In this document: positions 10,931-22,019 of the stretch, piece after piece
Numbering within the stretch: position 1 is the stretch's first letter
How the letters are laid out: each line of letters begins with the position of its first letter
NCBI GenBank assembly: GCA_037974665.1
Contig: CM075777.1
Location: 15,213,001-15,277,000, forward strand
Length of the DNA stretch: 64,000 nucleotides
Source: Ehretia macrophylla
Taxonomy: Eukaryota; Streptophyta; Magnoliopsida; Boraginales; Ehretiaceae
Direction of reading: 5' to 3'
Notes under the pieces: model-generated
The model's database searches: none
What the model saw: the letters and a program-made list of their open reading frames with translations, nothing else
What the model was told of the DNA's origin: nothing
Translations under genes and position numbers: made by a program

Positions 10931-11871
10931 GGGTTAACGGCACGGGACCCCCTGTACTTTTACTTATTTGCACGTTTCCCCCTCATACTTTATAAAGTGC
11001 AAATAACCCCCTTATAGTTTGTAAATACGTGCACACGTCCTCCTTCCATCACAAAAATCGTTAAACTTAACCGAGATTGTAAGACATGCGCGGCTGTTGC
11101 AAATATTTGACCATATTTTGATGAGTTAACCGCACGGGACCCCCTGTACTTTTATTTATGTGCACATTTCCCTCCTATATTTTATAAAGTGCAAATAACC
11201 TCCTTATAGTTTGTAAATGCGTGCACGCGACCCTATTCGTTTATCAAACATTAGTTTCTTTAACGATTTTAGTTATTTGACAATTATGCTCAGATGACCC
11301 CTTTTTGCTTTGTTTTGAGCTGAGGATTGACCAATTTGTTTAATTAATCAACCCTAGCACCCCTTATTTGTGCTTCACCTCTCTCTCTTTCTCGACTGTT
11401 TAATCCCTTCATCGTAACTGTATCAAGAATTTGGGGATTAAATTTTATTCATCACGTCATATGGTCATGAATAGAAGAAGATTCGATACGAGCATAGCCT
11501 ATAATTAAGGACTATAATTGTCAAATAACTAAAATCGTTAAAGAAACTAATGTTTGATAAACGGATGGGGACGTGTGCACGCATTTATAAATTATAAAGG
11601 GGTTATTTGCCCTTTATATAGTATAGGGGGAAAACGTGCACATAAATAAAAGTACAGGAGGCCCCCGTACCGTTAACTCTTCAAAATATGGTCAAATAAT
11701 CGCAACAGCCACGCGTTTCTTACACTCTCGGTTAAGTTTAACAATTTTTGTGACGGAAGGGGGGCGTGTGCACGCATTTACAAACTTTAAGGGGGTTATT
11801 TGCACTTTATAAAGTATAGGGGGAAACGTACACATAAATAAAAATACAAGAGGATCCCGTGCCGTTAACCC
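10931..11871. mobile_element. Mutator-like foldback element, family C copy 1 (941 bp)
   Basis: A long inverted repeat beginning GGGTTAACGG and ending CCGTTAACCC. It is flanked by TTAGTATATG (10,921-10,930) and ATAGTATATG (11,872-11,881), a 10-bp duplication with one mismatch. The arms repeat phrases such as AGTACAGGGGG and TATAGGGGGAAACGTGCAC about 30 bp apart. A second, inner pair of element ends (GAGTTAACCGC near 11,123 and CCGTTAACTC near 11,680) shows the arms are doubled. There is no ORF. Confidence 0.75.
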
Positions 11872-11881
11872 ATAGTATATG

Positions 11882-13110
11882 ATACCATGTTATGCGTCTC
11901 GAGAGTGACAAATGTTTTGTTCTCATGGTGATGACCTTGATATCTTTTCTCGGGATAATTATAATTTGTTTGTGTGGATGCTGTGCTAATCAGATAACTC
12001 CCGTGTATTTACTACAGTCTCTATTTAGTTTTGCCGTCTTTTGCTAAATAACAATTTCTAGCATAAGTTTGCTGCAGGTAATTGATGAAACTGAAGATGG
12101 GAGGCAATGTGTTGATTCACTTTTCAATTCTAAATCATAATAGAGATTCAATATTCACTCCTACACTTTATCTATGTGTTTAGTTCTTGAGATTGACGCA
12201 TGAAAGATCTTTTTTCGGATGCTTCCATTTGTTATGTGGCAGGTTGTGTTTTATTTCGACAATTGCATAATTGTGATGTTGGCTTGATTTTTACTGCAGT
12301 AGAAAACTGTGCTTCCTACCATACATGGTACAGATGTTGAGTTTGAAGACCTCATCACCAATTGGGTCAAAAGACTTGAACCGCATGACAAAAGCGTTGT
12401 GTGAAGGCGTAAGCGGAGGAGCAAACACGCTACTTGCATTGTTGATCTTCATAGTGCATAAATGTCCAAATCAAACGTTTAGCTGCACAACACAATCATA
12501 GTGCATAAATGTGTCCATATATGTACATACAAACAAATGTAGTTTCTTTAGATTTCTCTTTTAAAAATTTATTTTTACAAGATTAAAATACTTTTTCTAA
12601 TTGGCACGAACATCCTCGTCAGACTAATAAATATAGTGTTGGATAATTTAGTTGTTTCACATGGATAAATTAAGATATTTAAATCAGTATATAAGATCTT
12701 CTTGAGTTACTCCTCTTAGTTAGTACTAATTAGTTTTAGGATGGAAGTCTAGACTAATTTATATATCATAAGAATATCATAGTTCACCTTGGTCTTCCCT
12801 GTTCTTGTGTTAAGTCATTCGCCTTCAACAATTAACTTTAATTATGAGTCACACGTGGGGTGTTAGAGAATTTAATTGTCTTATATGGATAAACACTACT
12901 CCACTTTATAGCAATTGGTTCATGTTAATCTATTACATATGTGATTGAATTACCTTGTATCTTACAAATGTTCCATCATGTTGTTGAAGAAATCTCTAGA
13001 AATCATGTATTTGCAAATCCAACACCATCCCTTCATATTACACCATAGTATCTAATCTTCACCATCTCATAGAAAGTGAACAACGTTTTATTAATGCGCA
13101 TCTACCTACG
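11882..13110. other. conserved 3' block behind P2, part 2
   Basis: Nearly identical to 20,728-22,005; parts also match 28,540-29,100, 36,380-36,480 and 50,000-50,880. Acceptor-like sites TTTGCTGCAG (ending 12,077) and TTTTTACTGCAG (ending about 12,298) are present. The last is followed by an exon-like stretch (12,299-12,403, VLPTIHGTDVEFEDLI and onward, ending TGA) whose first codon is TAG in both close copies. The protein family was not recognised. Confidence 0.45.
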
Positions 13111-13124
13111 CTAAAAATGATCCC

Positions 13125-14610
13125 GGTAAATGGCACGAAACCCCCCTGTGATTTACACGAAGTGCATGTTTGCTGCATGTAGTTTATAAACTGCACGTTT
13201 TTTCCTTGTGATTTGATAAAAGAGTGTGTAATATCCCTTCCATTAAAAAATATGTGCAACTTGAAGGCATTTGTGCTCCACACTAGCTATTTACGAATTT
13301 GCAAGTGATTCACTTAAAAAAAAATTATTTTACTAAATCAAAATACACTTATCATTTTATTTATTTTTCTTTTATTCCCTCACTACTAGCTTTACCAAAA
13401 AAAATTGATGTCCATCGTCCCCAACACCCCCTTCACCACTAGCTTTCCAAAAAAAAAAGAAGTTTAATGTCACATCATCCTCAATAACCGCCCTTCCCCA
13501 CTGTACCTCGTCGGCCTCTTACCCCCCCTAACCCACCCCGTCAGCCTTCCACCCCCCATAACTCACCTCACCCCAACCCTGTCAACCCCTTACGCTCCTA
13601 CACAGGAACAGAGTCAGAATTTTAGTATTGGGGGGCCAAAGTTTAAATAGAAGGTTGATGATATTGAGTATTTTAAATACAAATAAGGGTTACAAATAAT
13701 ATTTTAAAACAAAAATGTAAGATTGTGTTTTAATTTTTACAGTTTACTTTTTTGAGAAATTTTAATAATTTTATTGAAGAAAATTTGATTTTTAGAAAGC
13801 AAACTAATCGTTCTAAGTATATTTTTTAATCTCTACTGGTTTATATTTTGGACGCATTAGAAAAAATATATAATAATTCTAAATTACATACTTAACTATT
13901 CGTTCTTGTTCATTATATAAATTAAACAGTTTATCTCATAACTAAACATACAAGCAAAAAAAAAAAGAGAAAATATCTCAGTAGTAGAATTATCAGTTGA
14001 CGTTAAAGAATATGGACAAATTATTTACCTTAGCTACTTTATTTGTGTTGTATCTCTAATCTTCAGATATTCATCCACTAATAACAAAAGAATTAAGAAA
14101 AAAGAATTATGTATGAATTACCTAACCAAAAAATAAGTTAAGTAAATATAATACAATAATTTTTCATGATTTACTACTTTACTTTTAAGTGTGTATGTTT
14201 TAAAAATTAACACTGAGCAGGGGAAAAAGCTGCGCACCTATCCATGAAAAGAGGAAAAAAGCTTGTACTAAACTTGTTGAAAGGGTGGAGAAAGAATCGG
14301 GTACGGGAATGAGCCAAAAGGGGAAAAAAAAGCAACGGAAAAGGAGGGGGAGAATGGGTAAAAATAAAAAGTAAAAAAGCAAAATAGGTAAAGGGAAAAA
14401 GAATAGAACATGTGTAAAAACGAAAAGACAAAAAGAAAGGGCTAACTCTTATTTTTAAACCGTTGAAGTTGGATGCCTACATTAAAAATAAAATAAAAAT
14501 TTAAAGTTGGGGGCCCGAGCCTCCACTTGCCCCCCTCTCGTTCCGTCTTTGCCCCCACAACCCACCCCACCATACTTTAACCCCGTCAGCCCCATACTCC
14601 CCCACCCCAT
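13125..14610. mobile_element. family D foldback element, 3'-truncated copy
   Basis: The left end is GGTAAATGGCACGAAACCCC, as in the complete copy at 22,020-24,126. The left-arm phrases and C-rich interior follow, but homology stops at about 14,610 and the right terminal repeat is missing. A nested repeat occupies 13,604-14,557. Open stretches of 60-75 codons on the minus strand here are compositional and not genes. Confidence 0.55.
13604..14557. mobile_element. nested ~950-bp repeat with weak terminal inverted ends
   Basis: It starts with an AGTCAGAATTTTAG context and ends in CGTTCCGTCTTTGCCCCC. The ends are imperfect inverted repeats (better preserved in the second copy as GGGCGGAGCCAGAATTTTAG, 22,503). 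The interior is AT-rich without a coding region. The superfamily was not determined. Confidence 0.4.
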
Positions 14611-15060
14611 AGGCTTGAAATGAATATGTCTCATGATATGCTCACAACTTTGGAAATCCTTCAAACATCTGTAAGGGATGCCATTTGGCAAAAAACCAAA
14701 ACGTCTCATTTTAAAAAGGTAATTGTTTTGCCTCTTCCAACAACACTACTTTGACGAAATCCGTCTATCATTGTAGCTTATGGACTAACATTATGATGCA
14801 TAGAATAGATCGTTGAATGTCCTAGTTGTAATGTCAAGTTATCACCCATGGCTAATCCATGAATTATGATGTTGTAAGGGTTTGGATATTTTCTTTGCTA
14901 ATTCTCTCATTTACAGCTAGATGAGGTGTTTTAAATATTCTTTTACGATATCTTTTTCATAGATGATTAGTTTATTATTCTAAATTTGATGATTGAGATT
15001 TAAAAAAAAAAGTAGATGTGATGACCCATAATATAGATGAAAAAATTGGTATAGGAGAAG
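14611..15060. other. spacer
   Basis: No supported gene. A 44-codon open stretch starting MNMSHDML near 14,619 has no recognised relative. From about 14,930 the sequence matches the 3' flank of P7 (57,520 on). Confidence 0.4.
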
Positions 15061-15071
15061 ATCCTTACATC

Positions 15072-15326
15072 GAATAGATCCCAAGGGTCATTCTAGTGGT
15101 AGTGGTCCTCTTATTATTACGGATTATACCTAACTTACCTAGTACATATCTTGGGTCGGGTCGTTATACTCCGGAAATTTTGATTAACATTCAGTTGTTA
15201 GGCCAACGAGGGGTCGTCGGCGTGTCCCATCTAATGTCAGTGGATAGTGGCTAATCCGATTTATGTTTCGTGGGCTAGTCGAGTGAGAATGTTTCTCTAA
15301 ATTAGCCACAAAAAAAAAAAAAAAAA
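15072..15326 (+). mobile_element. SINE, copy 1
   Basis: A roughly 255-bp unit ending in a run of A and flanked by a perfect 11-bp duplication, ATCCTTACATC (15,061-15,071 and 15,327-15,337). A segment near the 5' end, GTGGTAGTGGTC, resembles a pol III A box; a clear B box was not found. Length, A-tail and duplication are those of a plant SINE mobilised by LINE machinery. The same insertion is present at 57,668. Confidence 0.7.
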
Positions 15327-15337
15327 ATCCTTACATC

Positions 15338-16055
15338 AACAAATTACACCTAATTCTTTGCTTTCCATCTCATAAAAGATCAACAACGCTTCCATCAATG
15401 CAACCCTTTTACCAAAGCGCAACTAGCATGAACCAACAAGTTGTACGTATTTGAAACATTGCTTGCCACTTTTATGGCACAAAAAAGTTTTCGCGCATTA
15501 TCACATTTACCTATAGTAAAACAAATTGAAAAAAAAAAAAAATCCCTCGAACATTCTATGTAAGTACTAATATTGGGGTTCAATATCTACGACAATATAT
15601 AGTCCTTTACAAGACATTTATGGGAACAACTTCAAAGCATTTTTTATTTTCTTACACTTATAATATGCATTTATCAGTATGTCATTGCTAATATGTTAAG
15701 TATAACAACAGTGATGTATCAAGTGCTCTTATGATACTAATAAGAGTTATCATTTCGGGAAAAAAAAAAAACATATTTGGGCATAGATATAGAAATCATT
15801 ATACAAAAAATTACTAATGGAGTGTAACAGCATGAAAGAATTTTGGAAATTCTAAAAGTGAATGAAGTTATTAAGGAATTACCCATAAACTCTTGGGACT
15901 ATTTGGTTTTTATCGCATTTCTGATTAGCCTTTATTTTACTGTATTTGGAGTTTGGTCAAAGGCCAAGAACTTCTCCTGGAATGCTTAGGTAACTCTTTT
16001 TTTTTTATTTTATAACCAAGCTCTACAAATTGCACTATTTAAAAGGTTATATCTA
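15338..16055. other. spacer, paralogous to 57,928-58,340
   Basis: No gene. 15,338-15,745 is a close relative of the sequence behind the SINE at 57.9 kb. The two diverge at about 15,745/58,340. The 15,924-15,975 segment repeats 931-980. Confidence 0.5.
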
Positions 16056-16059
16056 AATC

Positions 16060-16600
16060 TTTTGACTTTTTTTTTTGACTATGTAGAGTCTATTTTTTAC
16101 ATCAAAACGGATGCGATCCAAGATTTGCTCCTCCGTAGAAGCGCCATTGTGGTGTATTATGTAGTTTCTTTCCTTCCAAACGTGAAAAATAGTAGCATTA
16201 AACAACAGCCTAACGATACTGAGTTGTAAAGTAGTTGAGTTGCTTTGATGTGCAATCCCACTGGTGAAAAGGTTCCAATTATGTGGGAGCTTACTGCACT
16301 TTGAAAGAGACATTCATTTTTTTCCAATTGTGGCCTTAGCATGAATATTGTGGCCTCTATAGAAGATTGTCGATTTACTGAAGAAGTCCACAAGCACTCC
16401 CAAGGGGTGCCATGGGTCAAGCCAAAGGTAGGTATCATTTCCGACCCTGTGCACAATATGCCGCTTGAACTCGTGTCTAGCATTCAAAATGGATCTCCAG
16501 TACCGAGCTGCATTGTTGCCGATTTCAACTTCCTAAAGGTTGGAATCTTTCAAGTGATTAGCAAACACCCAGTTAGACCAAATTGATTGGTGATAAGTAG
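16060..16600 (-). mobile_element. L1-type LINE ORF2 C-terminal fragment
   Basis: On the minus strand the translation gives NAARYWRSILNARHEFKRHI, VGNDTYLWLDPWHPLG and, after a stop and frame changes, FHVWKERNYIIHHNGAS and DRIRFDVKNRLY. These belong to the zinc-binding/reverse-transcriptase tail of plant L1 elements (compare NAARYW with the live-like relative at 60.9-61.8 kb: GNGDNTFLWWNNWHPLG). There is no RT core and no poly(A) boundary. It is a short dead fragment. Confidence 0.7.
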
Positions 16601-17386
16601 GGATTAGTCAAAGTGATGATTAGTGGTGGTACTAGGAAGACTGTTTGCGAGTTCCCATTACATGTACTTGTAACATAGCAGGTCCTGATAATAGAGACTA
16701 CTGCAAGTAAAATTTCGAAGGCTTATAGTTGCTCCTTTTTGAAAATTTAAGAGTATCATTCAAGATACCAAGCTTCCTTGTTAGTGTAGCCTAATTAATA
16801 GAATGGATAATAGTATCACGGACTCGGTTCAAGCAACTTAAAGAAAGGTGTTTGCATGAAATTGATTAATTAACATTCCAAACGCCTTGAATTGTGTTGT
16901 GTCGGTTAGAATTTCTAAAATAGAGTAATTGCTCCTATACCTATTAATAGAGTCCTTGTAATTCTTCTTTTACTAATGAAACTTAACATACTGTTTAGAA
17001 GTACCTGTGATGTGGAATTTATTTAATTTATAAATGAATTCTTTTATTTGGATCTCTACAATAGATGAACAACTAATTTGATGGCTTTGAATTATAAATT
17101 TCACATCTTGAGTAAGGATTTGGATAAATCTTGAATAAGTTCCGGATTTATAAATATTAAATTTCTATTTTTTTAAAAAAGTGCTTCCAAATGAAAAAGG
17201 CTAGTTTTGCAAATGAATTATGCAAAATTCTATAGAATTCATTTGTTGTCAATTTGAAAAGACCAAAAAATAAAATAAACAAACATATAATCCAAAAAAT
17301 GTCTAGGTCGGTATTTATCTTTTTTCAATTGTAATAGCTAAATACTAGGCAAATTCCACCCAAAATTTAGACAAGTTAGCTATGGG
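16601..17386. other. spacer upstream of P3
   Basis: No gene. 16,600-17,140 is closely related to 62,920-63,465 at the right edge of the window, and 16,680-16,740 is the common pre-PPR motif. AT-rich. Confidence 0.55.
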
Positions 17387-17543
17387 GGCTAAATTAAGAA
17401 TTTTAAAACTTTAGGAGCTTAAATAGAAACGTGGACATCAGTATTGTATTTGTTTCAGAATCGATCCGGCTCAGATAATTGTTTACTCACCCACTTTTCT
17501 TTTCATCTTTCTGCTTTCTTTTTCCCCAAATTGGAGGCTGAAG
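17387..17543 (+). promoter_or_regulatory. proximal promoter/5'UTR of P3, shared with P7
   Basis: About 157 bp ending at the ATG is the same as 55,431-55,588 except for about three differences. It holds a TATA-like TTAAATA (about 17,419-17,425) and a CT-rich leader (CTTTCTGCTTTCTTTTTCCC). The two flanks diverge immediately upstream. Promoter function is inferred from position and conservation. Confidence 0.5.
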
Positions 17544-19437
17544 ATGAAGAAGAGCAACACAGCAGCTGCTATTCTTGCTTTTGGTAGCTTAAGATTTCTT
17601 TCTTCACCTATACGAGGTACATCTACTCTTTTCCTTATGCACCCACTACTAATTTTCTCATCACCTCTTCAATGTATTACAACTCACCGCTCCTTTTCAC
17701 TAAAATCAAGATTTGGGTTTGAATCCATTAAGGATGTTGATGATGCTATTTCTCTATTTCATCGAATGGTTCGAATGAGACCTATGCCTTCCGTCGTAGA
17801 ATACAGTAAACTACTTGACTGTAATGGTGAAGATGAAACATTATTCGGCTGCTGTTTCTTTGTTTAAGAATATGCGCATTTTGGGTATTCCTGTTGATGA
17901 AGTTACAATGAGTATTGTGATAAACTGTTATTGCCGTATGAAACGTGTCGATTTGGGTTTTGCAATCTTAGCCTGCTTTTTCAAGCTTGGCCATGTACCT
18001 GATGTCACTACCTACACCACTCTAATTAAGGGGCTGTTTTTCAAAGATAAGGTTGTTGAGGCCGTAGAGTTATTCAAAAAGTTGATCAGAGAGGATCTTT
18101 GTGAGCCAAATGAAGTTACTTTCTCGACTGTACTAGACGTGTTGTGCAAATCGGGACATACAAACAAGGCGGTTGAGCTGCTCAGGGTATTGGAGAAAGG
18201 AAATTGCAAACCTACTGTCGAGTCGTATAACACTATCATTGATTGTCTATGTAAAGATAGAATGGTAGATGATGCTATGAACCTATTATCCGAAATGATT
18301 GACAAGGGAATTCCCCCAAACGTTGTCACCTGCAGTTCGTTAATTCAAGGATTGTGCAATTTTGGCCGGTGGAATGAAGTTAAACTGTTATTGCATGAGA
18401 TGGCCGATTACAAAATCTCTCCAAATTTACATACTTTTACTATTTTGGTGGATGCATTTTGTAAGGAAGGATTAATAGAAGATGCAGAGCGTGCATTCCA
18501 ATTAATGATCCAGAGGGGTTTGCATCCTAACATATTCACATATGGTGCACTGATGGATGGATATTGTTTGTTAGGCCGACTAGATGAAGCACAAAGAGTT
18601 TTTGAACGTATGATGGTTGAAGGTTTGAAGCCTAATATTACTCATTATAGCATTTTATTGGATGGATTTTGTAAAAATAAGAAAATAGATGATGCAATGT
18701 GCTTGTTTCAACAGATGCCTCGTCATGGATTGGTTCCTGACGTAGTGAGTTATAACATCATGATACAGGGATTGTTTCGCGTAGGTAAATGTGCCACTGC
18801 GCAAAAACTTTTTGAGGATATGCAGTTGGCAGGTGTAGTTCCAGACATTTTCACTTACGGTATTATGCTGGATGGGCTTTGTAAGAACAAGCATATTCAA
18901 GAAGCTTTGGCCTTTTTTTGTGATGTCGAGTGCAAGGGACTAGTTCACCATATTCCTATTTACAATATCATAATTGATGGACTGTGCAAGAGTGGGACAC
19001 TTGATGCTGCTAACGATATGTTCAATAATCTTGCTTCCAAAGGATTGCATCCAAATGTTAAGATGTACACTGTAATGATAAAGGGGCTTTGTCAACATGG
19101 GTTCCTGGACGACGCAAAGAAGCTTTTTGAGAAAATGGAAAACTACGGTTGCTTGCCAAATGAAGTTACTTACAATGTTATTATCCAAGGATTCCTAAAG
19201 CAGGGTATCTCTCATGATGCGATAATGTATCTTGAGCAAATGGTCAAAAGAGGTTTCTCAGTTGACGCATCCACATTTGCCACTTTGATACATCTACTTC
19301 CAGCAAAAGGTCAGGATCCTTTGTTTCAAAATATGATTCAAAAATTGGATCCAAATGATAAAAGAAGTACCCGAGTTTCAGGCACTGGTTTATCTTCCTT
19401 ACTTCAACAAGAGATATTGACAATTCCAAAGACATGA
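17544..19437 (+). pseudogene. RFL-type PPR gene P3 with a single frameshift
   Basis: A P-class PPR locus. The presequence starts MKKSNTAAAILAFG, is rich in Ser, Arg and hydrophobic residues and poor in acid, as for organelle import. KDVDDAISLFHRMV follows, then 14 tandem 35-residue repeats and the conserved tail ending IPKT (TGA 19,435-19,437). The only defect is one extra T near 17,815 in CTACTTGACT (CTACTGACT in other copies), inside repeat 1. Downstream, 540 codons are open. If real, the shift removes everything after the first repeat half; a restart at the downstream ATG would give a protein without transit peptide. The rest is as well preserved as P7, so it is either very recently broken, an allele, or an assembly error. 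Confidence 0.8.
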
Positions 19438-20358
19438 TCTCCAGGTTTCTACAGCTTTGTTGTATTTCTCCCGTTCTTATATTTCTATAATTTATAATCT
19501 TATTATATCTGGAAAAAATTCTTATCCAGTATAAGCTTCTTGGCACATTTTTTTATGTTGAACCTTAGAAAATATCTGTCTATTTTTGCGAGATGTGGCG
19601 TTCGTAAGAAGTCATGATATTTGATATAATAAATGTCTAGAGAGAGAGGCTATTTTGTCATGAAAAAATTTTTACTCATAACAATGAGAATAGTTGACAA
19701 TAGCCCTGAAGAAGTTTCAATAGAAAGATTAAGCAAGACAGACAAGCATCATCCATGTTTGAGATATTTGTGGTTGCTGATCAGATTACTAATTGGAGAA
19801 GGAATATTCTATGGTAGAAGTTTTAGATGCAAATTTAGGTAAGTTTAACTAATATATATGCGAAATTGGTTCCAAATAATACTAGCAGTCTCTCAGATTC
19901 AGGTGCTGCTTTATCTACCTACCTTCAACACGAGATATTGGAAGTTGGAAAGACTGATTTCCAGACTTTCTTTTTCTTTATTGTGGAAGAATGATTTAAG
20001 CAGCCGTGATTCATACTATCTCCATTTTTTATATTACTATGATGGATAATCTGATTATATTTCAAAAGATATTCCTATTCTATAGAAGTTTCTGGGCACA
20101 TCTTTTCTTGAGCCTGCAAAAATGCCTCTCTACACTCTCTAGACGTGGCATTTGTATATAATCATGGTAACAAAGAATGAATTTGTTTGAGCCAAACTAA
20201 TCAAGTTAACAAGTGCTTGTACGGTGGGGAACTTTGTGTTGCTACTCATAATGTGCTTCACATCGCTTTTAGAAATATAACCAGAATGTGGGAAAGATTT
20301 GATTTAGAGGACTGCAATATGATTAGGAAAACATCAACAGTGGTCTGGTAATTGTATA
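19438..20358. other. conserved 3' block behind P3, part 1
   Basis: The close copy of 9,998-10,920, including the 69-codon open stretch (19,633-19,842) and the donor-like TTTAG/GTAAGTTT at about 19,838. No separate gene is supported. Confidence 0.5.
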
Positions 20359-20368
20359 TTAGTATATG

Positions 20369-20717
20369 GGGTTAACGGCACGGCACCCCCTTGTACTTTT
20401 ACTTATATGCACGTTTTCCCCTTATACTTTTAGCATAAGGTACAGTGGGGTAATTTGTACTTTATAAAGTATAGGGAAAAAACGTGCACATAAGTAAAAG
20501 TACAGGGGGTCCCATGCCGTTAACCCATCAAAATATGGTCAAATATTTACAACAGCCGCACGTGTCTTACACTTTTGGTTAAGTTTAATGATTTTTGTGA
20601 CGAAAGTGGGATGTGTGTACGCATTTACAAACTATAAGGGGGTTATTTGCACTTTATAAAGTATAAGGGGAAACGTGCACATAAGTAAAAGTACAAGAGA
20701 TCCCGTCCCGTTAACCC
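20369..20717. mobile_element. Mutator-like foldback element, family C copy 2 (349 bp)
   Basis: Same ends (GGGTTAACGG and CCGTTAACCC) and same flanking duplication (TTAGTATATG at 20,359-20,368, ATAGTATATG at 20,718-20,727) as the 941-bp copy at 10,931. It is therefore the same insertion carried by the segmental duplication. Most of the left arm and the whole inner portion are missing here. Confidence 0.75.
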
Positions 20718-20727
20718 ATAGTATATG

Positions 20728-22005
20728 ATACCATGTTATGCGTCTCGAGAGTGACAAATGTTTTGTTCTCATGGTGATGACCTTGATATCTTTTCTCGGG
20801 ATAATTATAATTTGTTTGTGTGGATGCTGTGCTAATCAGATAACTCCCGTGTATTTACTACAGTCTCTATTTAGTTTTGCCGTCTTTTGCTAAATAACAA
20901 TTTCTAGCATAAGTTTGCTGCAGGTAATTGATGAAACTGAAGATGGGAGGCAATGTGTTGATTCACTTTTCAATTCTAAATCATAATAGAGATTCAATAT
21001 TCACTCCTACACTTTATCTATGTGTTTAGTTCTTGAGATTGACGCATGAAAGATCTTTTTTCGGATGCTTCCATTTGTTATATGTGGCAGGTTGTGTTTT
21101 ATTTCGACAATTGCATAATTGTGATGTTGGCTTGATTTTTACTGCAGTAGAAAACTGTGCTTCCTACCATACATGGTACAGATGTTGAGTTTGAAGACCT
21201 CATCACCAATTGGGTCAAAAGACTTGAACCGCATGACAAAAGCGTTGTGTGAAGGCGTAAGCGGAGGAGCAAACACGCTACTTGCATTGTTGATCTTCAT
21301 AGTGCATAAATGTCCAAAGCAAACTTTTAGCTGCACAACACAAACACAATCATAGTGCATAAATGTGTCCATATATGTACATACAAACAAATGTAATTTC
21401 TTTAAATTTCTCTTTTAAAAATTTATTTTTACAAGATTAAAATACTTTTTCTAATTGGTACGAACATCCTCATTAGACTAATAAACATAGTGTTGGATAA
21501 TTTAATTATTTTACATAGATAAATTAAGATATTTAAAATCAGTATTTAAGATCTTCTTAAGTTACTCCTCTTAGTTAGTACTAATTAGTTTTAGGATGGA
21601 AGTCCAGACTAATTTATATATCATAATAATATCAGAGTTCACCTTGGTCTTTCTTGTTATTGTGCCACGTCATTCGCCTTCAACAATTAATTTTAATTAA
21701 TTAACTTTAATTATGAGTCACACGTGGGGTGTTAGAGAATTTAATTGTCTTATATGGATAAATCATGACATTCAAAACTAGTATATGAGATCTTACACTA
21801 CTCCACTTTATAGCAATTGGTTCACGTTAATCTCTCACATATGTGATTGAATTACCCTGTATCTTACAAATGTTCCATCATGTTGTTGAAGAAATCTCTA
21901 GAAATTATGTATTTGCAAATCCAACACCATCCCTTCATATTACACCATACTATCTAATCTTCACCATCTCATAGAAAGTGAACAACGTTTTATTAATGCG
22001 CATCT
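20728..22005. other. conserved 3' block behind P3, part 2
   Basis: The close copy of 11,882-13,110 with the same acceptor-like sites (about 20,923 and about 21,147) and the same exon-like stretch at 21,148-21,251, again starting with TAG. No supported gene. Confidence 0.45.
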
Positions 22006-22019
22006 ACCTACGCTAAAAC

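Noticed and set aside
14200..14709. Minus-strand ORFs rich in Phe/Pro near 14.2-14.7 kb and 23.1-23.6 kb
   Set aside because: Low-complexity translation of poly-purine and C-rich parts of the nested repeat; the frames differ between the two copies.
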